Part shown: positions 32,300 to 42,479 of the stretch, piece by piece
Layout: the number at the start of each line of letters is the position of its first letter
Numbering within the stretch: position 1 is the stretch's first letter
Assembly: GCA_900323505.1 (NCBI GenBank)
Contig: OOIN01000012.1
Span: 806,001 to 870,000 of the forward strand
Direction of reading: 5' to 3'
DNA length: 64,000 nucleotides
DNA from: Ustilago trichophora
Lineage: Eukaryota; Basidiomycota; Ustilaginomycetes; Ustilaginales; Ustilaginaceae
Program-made: the position numbers and the translations under genes
Notes under the pieces: model-generated
What the model was told of the DNA's origin: nothing
What the model saw: the letters and a program-made list of their open reading frames with translations, nothing else
Database searches by the model: none

Positions 32300-33382
32300 T
32301 GTTGCTGCAGAGGTAGCACTAGATGCGCATCAAAGGCCTCCGCCACGCTTCTGCTACAAGTAAAGTTCCAGACCAATGTATCTGGTCCGATTATCGAGGC
32401 TCGGTCGACAGCGGGGACGGCCAAGGTGGATCGACGAGAAGGACCGAGATGAAGAGCAATGCACGTGCCTACTGGCTTCGGACAGATGAAGATGAATCTG
32501 ATGAGCAAGCTCTCAGGGCGGGCGAGACGGTGGACGCAGCTTGTCACTTGCTCGTCAATTAGATCGGTGCTGCTAGCGCGCAAAGAGACAGGCAAGGGGG
32601 GATGGCTCAAGAGTTGCCGCTTGCTCGCTCGATGATGACGCTTTTTCCACGCTTGGAGCTTTTTGGAAGCCAGCTTTTCCTTCTCCCCACACCAAATGGC
32701 CCACCCCGTCGATCTGTGAAAGCCGATTTCAATTCAAATTGCGAAGAGTGCATTTCAAGCTCCACTCAGAATTTGTATTGACGGCCTTTTCACGCTGACC
32801 CAAATTGTGGGTGTGGAGTGAGAGTAAAATAATCAATTGTTATTGTTCGACTGCACAACTGCATAATGACAGCTACAGTGCCCGATATCGCTTTCACCTG
32901 GGACTTTTTTTGTCACGGCTGTTGCTCGCATGCAACCTCACCTTTCTTTTCCCCTCATCATCCTGTTCTCCTTGTTTGTCAAGCAACCGAGAGCTTATAC
33001 AGTGAGCTGGGGAAAAGGCGGGGCACAGCGGCGATAGGCTCAAGCGTATTGATTCCGAGCGAGCGCTTTCAAACACTTTGCTTGTGTGCATCTTTCGTTG
33101 TCGTACAGCGCTGAAAATCAGCTAGACTACTTTGCAGTATACCCTCGCTCCTTGATTCCTCCTGTTACACCTTTAGTTTCCCATGCTCAAGTCTGGCGGA
33201 TCTTCCTAACACGACTCCATCACCCTGATCCCCCGCCATTGACTATCCCGCTCGAAGTCATCCTCCTTCGATCTGGCAGCGAACGGAATCTTTTCTACTC
33301 TCGACCGTTGAATTTGGATCGCACTTCCCACCCCGGCTTGATTCTGTTTCCCCATTACTTCGTCCCCGACTACTTGCACACC
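32300..33382. promoter_or_regulatory. divergent intergenic region of the WBP2-like and Fat1-like genes
   Basis: 1,083 bases. An open frame in phase with the Fat1-like protein extends upstream from 33383 to a GTG at 33086, but its residues (S/P/L-rich) do not resemble the family, so I take it as leader. No named element recognised. Confidence 0.4.
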
Positions 33383-35308
33383 ATGGCAGCTATCGCCAAA
33401 GCCGCCGCCAGTCTGGCTGCGATCGCCTATCTCGACGCCAAACATGGCATCTCCAACGATCTTCTGCTCGGCCGTGGTGCTTCTGGTGGCGAGATCAAGC
33501 ACAAGATCCGAGCCTGGCGAAACAAGCTCTCCATCTACGAGTTCTTCGACGCCCAAGCCCAAAAGCGACCCAACGCCATCGCATACGTCTACCTCGGCAA
33601 GTCCTTCACCTGGGGCGAGGTCGCCAAGGACGTTCACCGCCTCGCCAACTATCTTCTCTCGCGAGGTCTCAAGCCAGGCGATCGTGTCGCCATCTTCATG
33701 GGCAACTCGGTAGCCATCTTGGAATGGTACTTTGCATGCATGTGCATCAACGTCATCCCCGCCTTCATTAACAACTCGTTGACAGACAAGGGTCTGGTGC
33801 ACTCTGTCACGGTCGCTCGAGCCAAGCTTCTCGTCTACGAGCCCTACCTCGAGGGTCCCGTCTCTGACGTTCAGGATGACTTGCTGGCCAAATCGCCGAT
33901 CGAAAACTTCATTCGTTACGACGACGGTATCACCCCCGTCGACGGTGATGCAGAGAAGCCCCCTAGCGCCGTCTCCAAGCCTCTGGCAAAGAAGATCGAA
34001 TTCGGTCCCTCGGACCTGCTCAAGTACTCAGCCAAGCGGATCCCAGATAAGCACCGCAAGGACGTAACCGAGTCGAGCACTGCCGCTCTCATCTACACCA
34101 GCGGTACCACTGGTCTTCCCAAAGCAGCCCTCTGCTCGCACGGTCGTATGGGTACCGCCTGCAGCGTCTGGCCCACTTTCAACGGCTTCTCCACCAAGGA
34201 CAGGATCTACACCCCCATGCCCCTGTACCACTCTTCCGCGCTCTTCCTCTGCATCTGCTCCTCCCTGTGCTCGGGCAGCACCGTCATCATTGGTCGCAAG
34301 TTTTCGGCACGCAAGTACTGGGACGAGGTTCGCAAGTACGACGCCACGGTGGTCCAGTACATTGGCGAGATCGCCCGCTACCTCCTCGCTGTGCCACCTT
34401 CACCTTTGGACAAGCAGCACAATGTTCGCATGGCCTATGGAAACGGAATGCGTCCCGATGTCTGGGAGAAATTCCGCGAGCGATATGGCGTACGTGTCAT
34501 CTCCGAGTTCTTCGCTTCGTCCGAGGGCAACGGAGCTCTGCTCAACTTCAACACGGGTCCCTTTGGCGCCGGTGCCGTCGGTCGTCTGGGTACACTTGCC
34601 AACAAGCTTCGACCCGACTTTAAAATCATCCGCGTCGACGCCATCACCGAGGACATCTATCGTGATCCCAAGACGGGCATGTGCGTTGAATGCGGTCCCA
34701 ACGAACCTGGAGAGTTTGTCATGCGCATCGGCAACAGCTCCATCTCCAAATTCCAAGGCTACGCCGACAACCCTGAAGCCACCAACAAAAAGGTCCTCAA
34801 AGATGCCCTTGCCAAAGGCGACGCTTGGTTCCGTAGTGGCGATCTCATGTCCAAGGACAAGGATGGATTCTTCTACTTTGGCGACCGTATGGGCGACACT
34901 TTCAGATGGAGGAGTGAGAATGTGTCTACCACTGAAGTTGCCAATGCTCTCGGTCAAGTAGTTGGAGAGGCCAATGTGTACGGTGTCCTAGTTCCCAAAC
35001 ATGACGGTCGTGCAGGATGTGCTGCCATCCCATCCGAATTCGTACAGGGTATCGATTGGAAACTTCTCGCACAGACCGCCCGAAAGAGCCTCCCCAAATA
35101 CGCCGTACCCCTCTTCATCCGTGTCGTCCCCACCATGGAACAGACCGGAACCATCAAGCAGCAAAAGGTGCAGCTGAGAAACCAAGGTATTGAGCACGAC
35201 AAGTGCGGAAGCGACAGACTCTACTGGTTGCCTCCCAACGCCGATGCCTACCAACCTTTCCTTCCGGAACACTACAAGAGCATCGAGGCTGGCAAGGTCA
35301 GGCTCTAA
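33383..35308 (+). CDS. fat1: very-long-chain acyl-CoA synthetase / fatty-acid transporter, Fat1/FATP family
   Basis: 641 residues from the ATG at 33383, which sits in CACACCATGG and gives the usual start with a hydrophobic segment (MAAIAKAAASLAAIAYL). The AMP-binding P-loop IYTSGTTGLPKAA lies at about residues 237-249. The FATP/VLACS signature is present at about 490-515 (YFGDRMGDTFRWRSENVSTTE), and FFASSEGNG is typical of the family. Proteins of this type activate very-long-chain fatty acids to CoA esters with ATP and aid import across the plasma or peroxisomal membrane. The C-terminus is GKVRL; the last residues resemble but do not match a PTS1 peroxisome signal. Length matches yeast Fat1 (about 670). 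Convergent with the KDM5 gene. Confidence 0.9.
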   Translation: MAAIAKAAASLAAIAYLDAKHGISNDLLLGRGASGGEIKHKIRAWRNKLSIYEFFDAQAQKRPNAIAYVYLGKSFTWGEVAKDVHRLANYLLSRGLKPGDRVAIFMGNSVAILEWYFACMCINVIPAFINNSLTDKGLVHSVTVARAKLLVYEPYLEGPVSDVQDDLLAKSPIENFIRYDDGITPVDGDAEKPPSAVSKPLAKKIEFGPSDLLKYSAKRIPDKHRKDVTESSTAALIYTSGTTGLPKAALCSHGRMGTACSVWPTFNGFSTKDRIYTPMPLYHSSALFLCICSSLCSGSTVIIGRKFSARKYWDEVRKYDATVVQYIGEIARYLLAVPPSPLDKQHNVRMAYGNGMRPDVWEKFRERYGVRVISEFFASSEGNGALLNFNTGPFGAGAVGRLGTLANKLRPDFKIIRVDAITEDIYRDPKTGMCVECGPNEPGEFVMRIGNSSISKFQGYADNPEATNKKVLKDALAKGDAWFRSGDLMSKDKDGFFYFGDRMGDTFRWRSENVSTTEVANALGQVVGEANVYGVLVPKHDGRAGCAAIPSEFVQGIDWKLLAQTARKSLPKYAVPLFIRVVPTMEQTGTIKQQKVQLRNQGIEHDKCGSDRLYWLPPNADAYQPFLPEHYKSIEAGKVRL

Positions 35309-35618
35309 ATGGGCAGCGAACCTCGAGAAACTAGAGCTGGGCAGTAATTTTTGTTGAGTTGTATGGACTCGGATGGAATCGCACTTTTAATCGGAATGTT
35401 CGCTTGTGTGTGCCACATGTACACTATGAGATTGTGAAGTGCTTTTGCCCTCTCTAACTTCCAGAAGCGTCGCCTATCAATCCTTCGCGCGCGCCAGCAC
35501 AATCTTCTGAGCAAAGACGAGAAATGGTATCAATACGATGAATCAATGTCGATGACAAACTTGAACCCATTCGGCGGACCTTTACTAACCACATCACTAG
35601 AATACAATTTGCTCGTCT
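35309..35618. other. junction of convergent Fat1-like and KDM5 genes
   Basis: 310 bases between the two stop codons. No gene or named element seen; it should contain both polyadenylation regions. Confidence 0.4.
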
Positions 35619-38600
35619 TCATACAGCCTCGCCACCGCCAATAAAGTTCTGGACAAGCCTCTCGATCTCAGTCTCGGAAGCGTCAGGTCGCATCCGGCGA
35701 GCCATCTGCCTAGCCTGCTGTCGCACGCTTTCCAGATCCTCTCCCTCCTCCCCGTCTTCCTTCTTCATGTTTTTGCCTTTGAGCTCGCTCGCGGCGTCAG
35801 GAGCATCCTTTGAGCCAGTCTTTGGGGTCCGCTCCTCTGCATCATCTCTTGCCCGTGGCGCTTCTGTGAGAGCGGTCGATGTCTTGGCCGGCGCGGTCTG
35901 GCTGGCAGACGCGGAAGGCAAGGGGCTCTTGGTCAAAGCCGGGTCCACTTGCGCAGCGGCGTCATCGGCCATCATGGCAGGGTCCAGGGCTAGACTCCCG
36001 TACGTCGGAGCATTCACAGATGGCTCGACTTTGGCAGAAGAGTATGGGGCCATGGCTGGAGGAGGGCGCCTACGAACGTCGAGATCGCTGGGGCCAACAG
36101 GGTAGGGGGGCGCCCTGTCCGAAGCAGCATGCATGGCGTGCGACGAGGAATGCTGGCCAAGCTCTGCGGCACCCGCGTAGGGACTCGTGATCGACGGTGC
36201 GACACCATTGCTGCCAACGCTGCGAGCGTAGGTCGGCATGACCTCGCGGGCCACGTTCGACCTCAGAGCCGGCGAGGTCACCGGTACACCAGCAGCTGTT
36301 GTAGCGGGAGATCGCAGTGGCCTAAAGTCGGAATCTCCGAAACGTGGATCACGCCCTTCAGAAAAGTCCCGCTCGCGTTCAAACTCGCGATCGCTTGCTA
36401 GATGCGATGCAACCAGGCCGGGCGACCTCATGTCAAACCTGCTCCCGTTTGATGGCACAATCGGCTGCTCGTGGCGCTGAGAGGCGTAACGTAGGTCTTC
36501 GCGACTGGAGACCATCCGCGAGTGCATGGGATCGTCCATCTCGGAAGGGTAGCCGCGGTACGGAGCACTCTGAATAGCGGCTGCACGATCCATCCGGGCA
36601 TTGTGACGGTCGATGGCTGCGCTAATCACTCTCACGCCCTCTGGGTCATCAGCATGCAGACGAATTGCCTCGCCAAGAGGAATTTCGACGATGACCCCTG
36701 ATGGATCGCGCATCGGATGGATGAGCACACGGCCGTTCCATCCGACATAGAACCGCATCAGCATCGTATCGGTGATGCCGCGGCGGTAGAGGTTGTCCAT
36801 ACCCTCTGCATTACGACGGCGAGCCGCCTGTGCCCACTCAAAGCTAGCATTGCCCGGAGACGGCCCAGCCTTTGCGTCAAGTTGAGGTGGAGACGCTCCA
36901 GCAAACGAGTCGTCTTCCCTCGCGGGTTGGGGTGCGGGTGCCTCAGCGACTGGCTGACTCTTTGCAGCCGGCGTCGACGAGGCAGGTACCAGACCTCGAG
37001 CGGCCTCGCTTGGCACGGGCGCTGGAGCATAAGGCTGAGCACCGCCATCTTTGGCAGGGGTGGAGAGTGAGTCCGAGCGACCTAGAGAAGCGCGCGCCTT
37101 GCTGGGCGTGTCGGATTCGAGTCGGGCCCGCTTGTTGATCTGTGAGTGCACTTCTTCTGCATGGATGGCGGGCGTAAACTTGTCGAGGTGCAAAACGATG
37201 CGCTTGTCCTCGTGGCTGTTCCACGACTGGACTTTGCTGACGGGCTTCTCGAGCGATCGCAGCGTCGCGCGAATGTCGAGCCACAAATCGGGATCCGTGA
37301 CGCCAATGTCTTTGACTCTGACTTCGGCTTGAGGATACTTGCGCTCGGCCTTAATGCAGCACATGGGGCAGATCCACGGCTCGTTGCCGAGATTGGGCGG
37401 GTCGTCGAGACGGACACAATGGGTGTGGAACCAGAGCATGCACTTGTCGCACGCTATCATGCGGCCACTCTCTGGCTCATGGCACAGACAGTAGATTGGC
37501 TGTCGGTCCCGATATGCTCCGATACCAATCTCCTCTCGGAAGACGAGCTTGGCACGCTTGCCTCTCTTGGCTTTGCGCTTGCGGTCATCACGGACGGCAG
37601 GGGAGCCTGAGTCGCGGTCAGCTGGAGCCATCGATCGAGACGAGCTCTGAGCTTGGACCACTTCTTCACTTCGATCATCCGATCGCGATGGAGTGTCTGC
37701 TTTAATGCTGTCAAAGGCTGGTGCAGATCGCCCATCGATCTCGATAGGACCAAGGCCCAGAAGGTTCTCGCTGATGAGATCGAGCATGTTGACTTTCTCA
37801 GGACCCAGCACATCGACTGGGCATCCAATGGATCGACGCAACCAGTGTGCAAGGATGGCTTGCTTCTGATCCTTGCGCATCAGCGAAAGGGTCTTGATCA
37901 TGCGCTTGGCTGCAGTCTCGAAACGCTTAGCTTTAGCAACAACCTCCTCAATTGCATCCCATTCAAGAGGCAGAAACTTGAACTGGTCTCGTCGATGGTC
38001 TTGATCGTACACCAGCTTGGATAGCTCCGTCACGCTAACGGCCTTGCGGTTCTTGAGGAAAGCAGCGTTGCCGTACCACGGGCAGAAGGGACAAGTCCAG
38101 CCACCTTCGGCACGGGATACCTCGGACGAGCGCACCTTGATGCAAGGCAGATGGTATCGGACGTGGCAGTGCGAGCATTCCGCAGTCGATGAAGAAGGGA
38201 CCATTATCGGCGCCGAGCTTCTGCAGATGCAGTTGCGCGAGACGGCCTTGGGCTGGTCGTCCGAGGGATCCGTGGCATTCTCGACTCTCTCCACCAGCCT
38301 GTCGAGCTCTGCATCACGGTCCGTATCGGTAAGACGACGAGTACCGGCAGCAATTGTCTGCATGATCTGGTTGAACGTGGCTCGCCATGCATCATAGATC
38401 TGGATGGCCTTCTCAATCTCGTGGGCGTGCTCGAGCTCCAATTTGTTGGACTTGACAGCCCGTAGAGCGCGGCGTGCGTCAGGGAGTAAGGCCATCTTGT
38501 CAGCTGCCTCGCTGCTCTCTGACACAGAGATCATCGACAGATCACCGTCAGCATCCTGGCTATTGGTGCCTTGACCTCCGGCTTGCAAGCTCTTGTAGAG

Positions 38601-41600
38601 CGTCTGGACGGTCTTCTGAAGCTCCTTGGCCTTGGTGAGCGCATTGCTAATATCTTGCGCCACTTCCAATACGACGGGGATTTCGCTCGACGAATCTGAG
38701 AGTTCCTCGAGCAGACCGATCGTCATGGGCTCAGAACCCTCGAGAGCCTCTCTTGCCCTCTCAGTCCAGCGCTGACCGGCATCGCGTCTCTGCTCGAGGT
38801 CTCTGCGCAGCTCGTGATCTCCAAGACCACAGCTCTCGGCGCGATGCAGGAGTTTCTGGAGTTCGTGGTAGTAGAGGTACGTATCGCGTGCCTCTGTAAC
38901 CTCTTGAATCCATTTGCGGCGCTCAACATAGTCCGAGAGCTCCTTGATCTGAGGAGCATCCACGTTCAGAGAGCTGCCGAGGGTGAGGACGCTCTCGCAG
39001 TCTTTGAGATTGGCCTCGTTTGTGTCTCGCTGGGCCAGGATTTCGTTGCAGCGGCCGATGAATTCCTCATGCTCCTGTACGAGCGAGCGAAGAGATGCGA
39101 TCTCTGGTGCGTCAAAGTGAAGGCTGTCGAGCTCGCCGAGCAGCGCATATAAAGTCTCGGGACTTCGATCAGCAGCGGTATCGGCATCATCGGCCGCGGT
39201 ATCCATGCTCTGCCTTCGCGCGGAACTGTCGTCGCCAATCGCACCACCCTTGGCACGTCGACCTCGTCCGGCGGATGCGGCCGCAGGCTCACCTCGCCGC
39301 TTGTGTACCTTGCGGACCAAGAAGACGTTTGCTCGCTCTACCCACGAATTTGCGCAAGCGACAAACGTCTTCAGATCTTCGAGCGGCTCGAGCGAGAAGG
39401 CGATCTTCTCGCCTTCGTGCAACAGAGATCTGAGCGTCTTGAGAGGCGGGCTCGGGCCGAGAGCCAGCGTCTTCTTAAGCCGCTGGACCCAGTTGCGCGG
39501 AACGGCGGCCTTCTCGCAGACTTTGGCGAGGATGGAGCGGAGCTGATCATCCGAAAAGCGAAGCTTTAATGTCCACTTGACGGGAGCGTCAGCATTGCAG
39601 ACTTCGAAACCGTGATCGAGACATGCCACGCCGTCGGCCTTGGGGCTGGTCAGCTGGCCGAGGTAGCAAAAGATGGTGCAGTGGGCGCAGATGTACTGGC
39701 TCTCGGCGACATCTTCTTCATATACTTCTTCCTTGAGATCAGGGATGATCTCTCGCAATGCATTGCGCTTGGCGATCTCGCGGTCGACCATCTCTTGCAT
39801 GGCTGCCTCGAGCCATACAGCGGTCTCGATGGTCTGACTCTGCTGCGAGACCGTGATGAGGAGCTGATCGTGAGAGAAGACGGCAGGCTTGCGGAATCGC
39901 TGGTATCTGCGCGTAGACTCGAGGTCGTCAAAGATCCAATCAGGCAGGGCAAAGTTGACGGCTTCGTTGAGGTTCAGTCCGTGATTGAAGCCGCTGTGGT
40001 AGGCTTTGGGGAAGGTGACGACAAACTCGTTGGCACGTTGGTCGCAGGCGACGACGCGAACGCCCTCCTTTTTGAGCTTCTCGGGACTCATCATGGTGGT
40101 CAAATGGAAGAGGAGGTCGGGAAGCGTCTCAAAGAGATCGGGTGCAGCCTTGCGCATGGCATTCTCGAACTTTTCGGCATCTTGGCCGGGGATGCCGTAC
40201 CACGTCTTGGTCTCGCCCCAGTGCTGGTAGTTGATTGAGTAAGTGTAGTGATCCTCGTTGTGCCAACAGAAGGTGGAAAAGATCATGCCGACGTAGATCC
40301 AAGGCACGGTCATGCCAGAGATGTCCGACTTGATGTACTGGAGCAGCGAGCCAGGCAAGATGGGGAGATTGTTAAGGTTCCACTTGTCGCGAGAATAGGC
40401 GCTCAATGGATGCGTCTCCTGCGTCGGCAAAGCGCTTCCGTGGGTTGTAGAGTGGACATCTGCACCGTACTCGACTTCAACCTCCTCGTTCTGGCTGTGG
40501 ACCAGCCTCCAGAACTCGCGCTCGACATCGTCTTCGGAGACGATGAGATCGGTGCCGTGGACACGGCGAGCAAGGCCGTTGGTGGTGACATCGTTGTCCG
40601 ATGCGCTGAGGACGGCTTCGTCGGGCTTCCAGATACGTTCTGGTCGCTTGGACCACCACTCGCGCTTGAAAGCTTCGGCGCGTTGCCAGAAAGTGAAGAG
40701 GCTGTGGGTTTCGCCGTCATCGAAACCGAAATCGTGGCCAGTGCCGACAAGACAAGGTGGACAGAACCACTGCGACTTGGGAATCGAGGTGAGAGCGGGC
40801 TGAAGGCAGTACATGTGATAGCCTCGGTTGCACTCGTCACAGAGGAGCATACTGGGGCCGTCTTCGCCTCGAAGGCAGATCTCGCACATTTGCTCTTCCT
40901 GGCCGTGAAGCGCTGACTGGGTTCGCGCATGAGGGTCCGACTCGACGTGAGGACTGACGCCCTTCCTGCGTCGGGCGACTAAAGGTGTGGAGGGGCTGGA
41001 AATAAGCTGCAGCGGATTTCTGGATGAGGATGCCGGGGTGCTAGCTGCCTCGGACCTCTTTCGAGCGCTGCGCCGAGTGCTTGCGACTCCCGAAGGACTC
41101 TGTGTAGCCGACTCGATGGCGGGGGTGGCATTGGCAAGCAGATCGGCAGCGACAGGAGCGGTCAGTGGCTCGGGAGTGTTGGACTGCGCTGCTCGATCGC
41201 CGATAGAGGAAGCATCGAGGCTGGGCGACATAGAGACGTGCTTGAGACCGTTCTCCTGCGCCTCTCCCATGGTGGAATTCTGGGCAAGCTGTGGGCTGAT
41301 AGATGGTCCGTTGGCGCGGGATTGCTCTTTTGCTTTAGCCAGGAACTCCTCGAAGGGCAAGATGATACGACAGTATGCGGCTTTGACTTGAGTCGAGAGC
41401 TGGGCGCTGTCCTTTTCGCTGTAACCAATCTTCCTGGTGGCATCGGACCACTTTCTGCCACGACAGACGGCGTCATAGCCGCCAAGGCTTGAGATGACGA
41501 GCTTGAGCTGGTAGAGATCGACGGAGCGGCCATCGATGACAGGGACCGAGACACGCTTGCGACCCTGCTGGGCATGAAACTTTTGAAGCTGCTCCTGGTA

Positions 41601-42479
41601 ATTTTGAGAAGCGCGAGCGTCGGCGCTGAGCGAGTTGAGGCGTTGAACGCGAGTACGGAAGCGGAAAGCCTGTTGGTCGAGTACACACTCGGGTTCCCAA
41701 CCCTCGGGTGGAACAATCTTGACGATTCCATATGCTTTGCCATTGCCACCCTGCGGGTTTGCGATCCACGAGATGTACTCCATTGGATCAGCGAACTCTT
41801 CATGCGTTGGATAGAAAGTGGGCGCCTCTTCGAGATCGAAAAGTCGTGGACGCATCCTTGGCGGCGGATTGCGCGGGGTGCTTGTGCTCGTGGGGATGAC
41901 GGGTTGCGTCGAAGTGGACGGAGCACCCGTGTGTGAGTCGGTACGTGTCGATGGGGTATCGAAAGCAAGAGGGGGGAATGGCTGGTGCTGGAACAACTTG
42001 CGTACGGGATGATGCGCCGGATTGCCGGAGACTGGGGTTGGTGGATTCTGAGGTGGTGCGGATGTGGATAATGCATCTGCCGGAGTCGACTCTTTGCCCG
42101 AGATGGCAGACATGGCATCGGCCTTGCTCTTGCGACCGAGCCTTTTGGCGGTGGGACCTTTGGTCAGCTCGGAATCGCCATCTTTTGTTTCATCATCGCT
42201 GTCACCTCCAGCACTGGGCCCAAAGTCGCGGGATGAAATCACGATCGGCTCTACACGACGAGGACGCCCTGGTGACTTTGTCGGACTCGAGGGAGCATTT
42301 GACTTTGTCGGTGAGGACAGTGGGGTAGCGAGGTGGGAGGAGGCGGGCTGGCTCAATGATGTGCTCGAGGATGCTGGTTCGAGCTTGATGGGCTCATGAC
42401 CGTTGACCGACTTGACAATGATGCGCTGAGGAGTGTCGCTGGTGGATGAGGGCTGAGCGCCCTGCTTGGGGGGCGTCAT
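35619..42479 (-). CDS. lid2: KDM5/Lid2-type JmjC histone H3K4 demethylase
   Basis: 2,286 residues from the ATG at 42479 (open to a TTG at 42620). Domains in order: JmjN (about 218-258, starting RPRLFDLEEAPTFYPT), ARID (about 275-385), PHD1 (530-578, CEICLRGEDGPSMLLCDEC), JmjC (703-849), C5HC2 zinc finger after about 960, PLU-1-like helical region, PHD2 and PHD3 (IYCLCHEPESGRMIACDKC), then a disordered tail. Iron ligands are H740 and E742 in FCWHNED and H828 in KAYHSGF; the 2-oxoglutarate lysine is K758 in GETKTWYG, so the active site is complete. The family removes methyl groups from H3K4me2/3; S. pombe Lid2 acts in a chromatin complex with the same domain order. A single exon of 6.9 kb is unusual for a gene of this size. 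The N-terminal 200 residues are S/T/P-rich. Confidence 0.94.
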   Translation of the reverse strand: MTPPKQGAQPSSTSDTPQRIIVKSVNGHEPIKLEPASSSTSLSQPASSHLATPLSSPTKSNAPSSPTKSPGRPRRVEPIVISSRDFGPSAGGDSDDETKDGDSELTKGPTAKRLGRKSKADAMSAISGKESTPADALSTSAPPQNPPTPVSGNPAHHPVRKLFQHQPFPPLAFDTPSTRTDSHTGAPSTSTQPVIPTSTSTPRNPPPRMRPRLFDLEEAPTFYPTHEEFADPMEYISWIANPQGGNGKAYGIVKIVPPEGWEPECVLDQQAFRFRTRVQRLNSLSADARASQNYQEQLQKFHAQQGRKRVSVPVIDGRSVDLYQLKLVISSLGGYDAVCRGRKWSDATRKIGYSEKDSAQLSTQVKAAYCRIILPFEEFLAKAKEQSRANGPSISPQLAQNSTMGEAQENGLKHVSMSPSLDASSIGDRAAQSNTPEPLTAPVAADLLANATPAIESATQSPSGVASTRRSARKRSEAASTPASSSRNPLQLISSPSTPLVARRRKGVSPHVESDPHARTQSALHGQEEQMCEICLRGEDGPSMLLCDECNRGYHMYCLQPALTSIPKSQWFCPPCLVGTGHDFGFDDGETHSLFTFWQRAEAFKREWWSKRPERIWKPDEAVLSASDNDVTTNGLARRVHGTDLIVSEDDVEREFWRLVHSQNEEVEVEYGADVHSTTHGSALPTQETHPLSAYSRDKWNLNNLPILPGSLLQYIKSDISGMTVPWIYVGMIFSTFCWHNEDHYTYSINYQHWGETKTWYGIPGQDAEKFENAMRKAAPDLFETLPDLLFHLTTMMSPEKLKKEGVRVVACDQRANEFVVTFPKAYHSGFNHGLNLNEAVNFALPDWIFDDLESTRRYQRFRKPAVFSHDQLLITVSQQSQTIETAVWLEAAMQEMVDREIAKRNALREIIPDLKEEVYEEDVAESQYICAHCTIFCYLGQLTSPKADGVACLDHGFEVCNADAPVKWTLKLRFSDDQLRSILAKVCEKAAVPRNWVQRLKKTLALGPSPPLKTLRSLLHEGEKIAFSLEPLEDLKTFVACANSWVERANVFLVRKVHKRRGEPAAASAGRGRRAKGGAIGDDSSARRQSMDTAADDADTAADRSPETLYALLGELDSLHFDAPEIASLRSLVQEHEEFIGRCNEILAQRDTNEANLKDCESVLTLGSSLNVDAPQIKELSDYVERRKWIQEVTEARDTYLYYHELQKLLHRAESCGLGDHELRRDLEQRRDAGQRWTERAREALEGSEPMTIGLLEELSDSSSEIPVVLEVAQDISNALTKAKELQKTVQTLYKSLQAGGQGTNSQDADGDLSMISVSESSEAADKMALLPDARRALRAVKSNKLELEHAHEIEKAIQIYDAWRATFNQIMQTIAAGTRRLTDTDRDAELDRLVERVENATDPSDDQPKAVSRNCICRSSAPIMVPSSSTAECSHCHVRYHLPCIKVRSSEVSRAEGGWTCPFCPWYGNAAFLKNRKAVSVTELSKLVYDQDHRRDQFKFLPLEWDAIEEVVAKAKRFETAAKRMIKTLSLMRKDQKQAILAHWLRRSIGCPVDVLGPEKVNMLDLISENLLGLGPIEIDGRSAPAFDSIKADTPSRSDDRSEEVVQAQSSSRSMAPADRDSGSPAVRDDRKRKAKRGKRAKLVFREEIGIGAYRDRQPIYCLCHEPESGRMIACDKCMLWFHTHCVRLDDPPNLGNEPWICPMCCIKAERKYPQAEVRVKDIGVTDPDLWLDIRATLRSLEKPVSKVQSWNSHEDKRIVLHLDKFTPAIHAEEVHSQINKRARLESDTPSKARASLGRSDSLSTPAKDGGAQPYAPAPVPSEAARGLVPASSTPAAKSQPVAEAPAPQPAREDDSFAGASPPQLDAKAGPSPGNASFEWAQAARRRNAEGMDNLYRRGITDTMLMRFYVGWNGRVLIHPMRDPSGVIVEIPLGEAIRLHADDPEGVRVISAAIDRHNARMDRAAAIQSAPYRGYPSEMDDPMHSRMVSSREDLRYASQRHEQPIVPSNGSRFDMRSPGLVASHLASDREFERERDFSEGRDPRFGDSDFRPLRSPATTAAGVPVTSPALRSNVAREVMPTYARSVGSNGVAPSITSPYAGAAELGQHSSSHAMHAASDRAPPYPVGPSDLDVRRRPPPAMAPYSSAKVEPSVNAPTYGSLALDPAMMADDAAAQVDPALTKSPLPSASASQTAPAKTSTALTEAPRARDDAEERTPKTGSKDAPDAASELKGKNMKKEDGEEGEDLESVRQQARQMARRMRPDASETEIERLVQNFIGGGEAV

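Noticed and set aside
33086..33382. N-terminal extension of the Fat1-like frame
   Set aside because: Starts only at GTG, composition unlike the family, and the ATG at 33383 gives the expected N-terminus.
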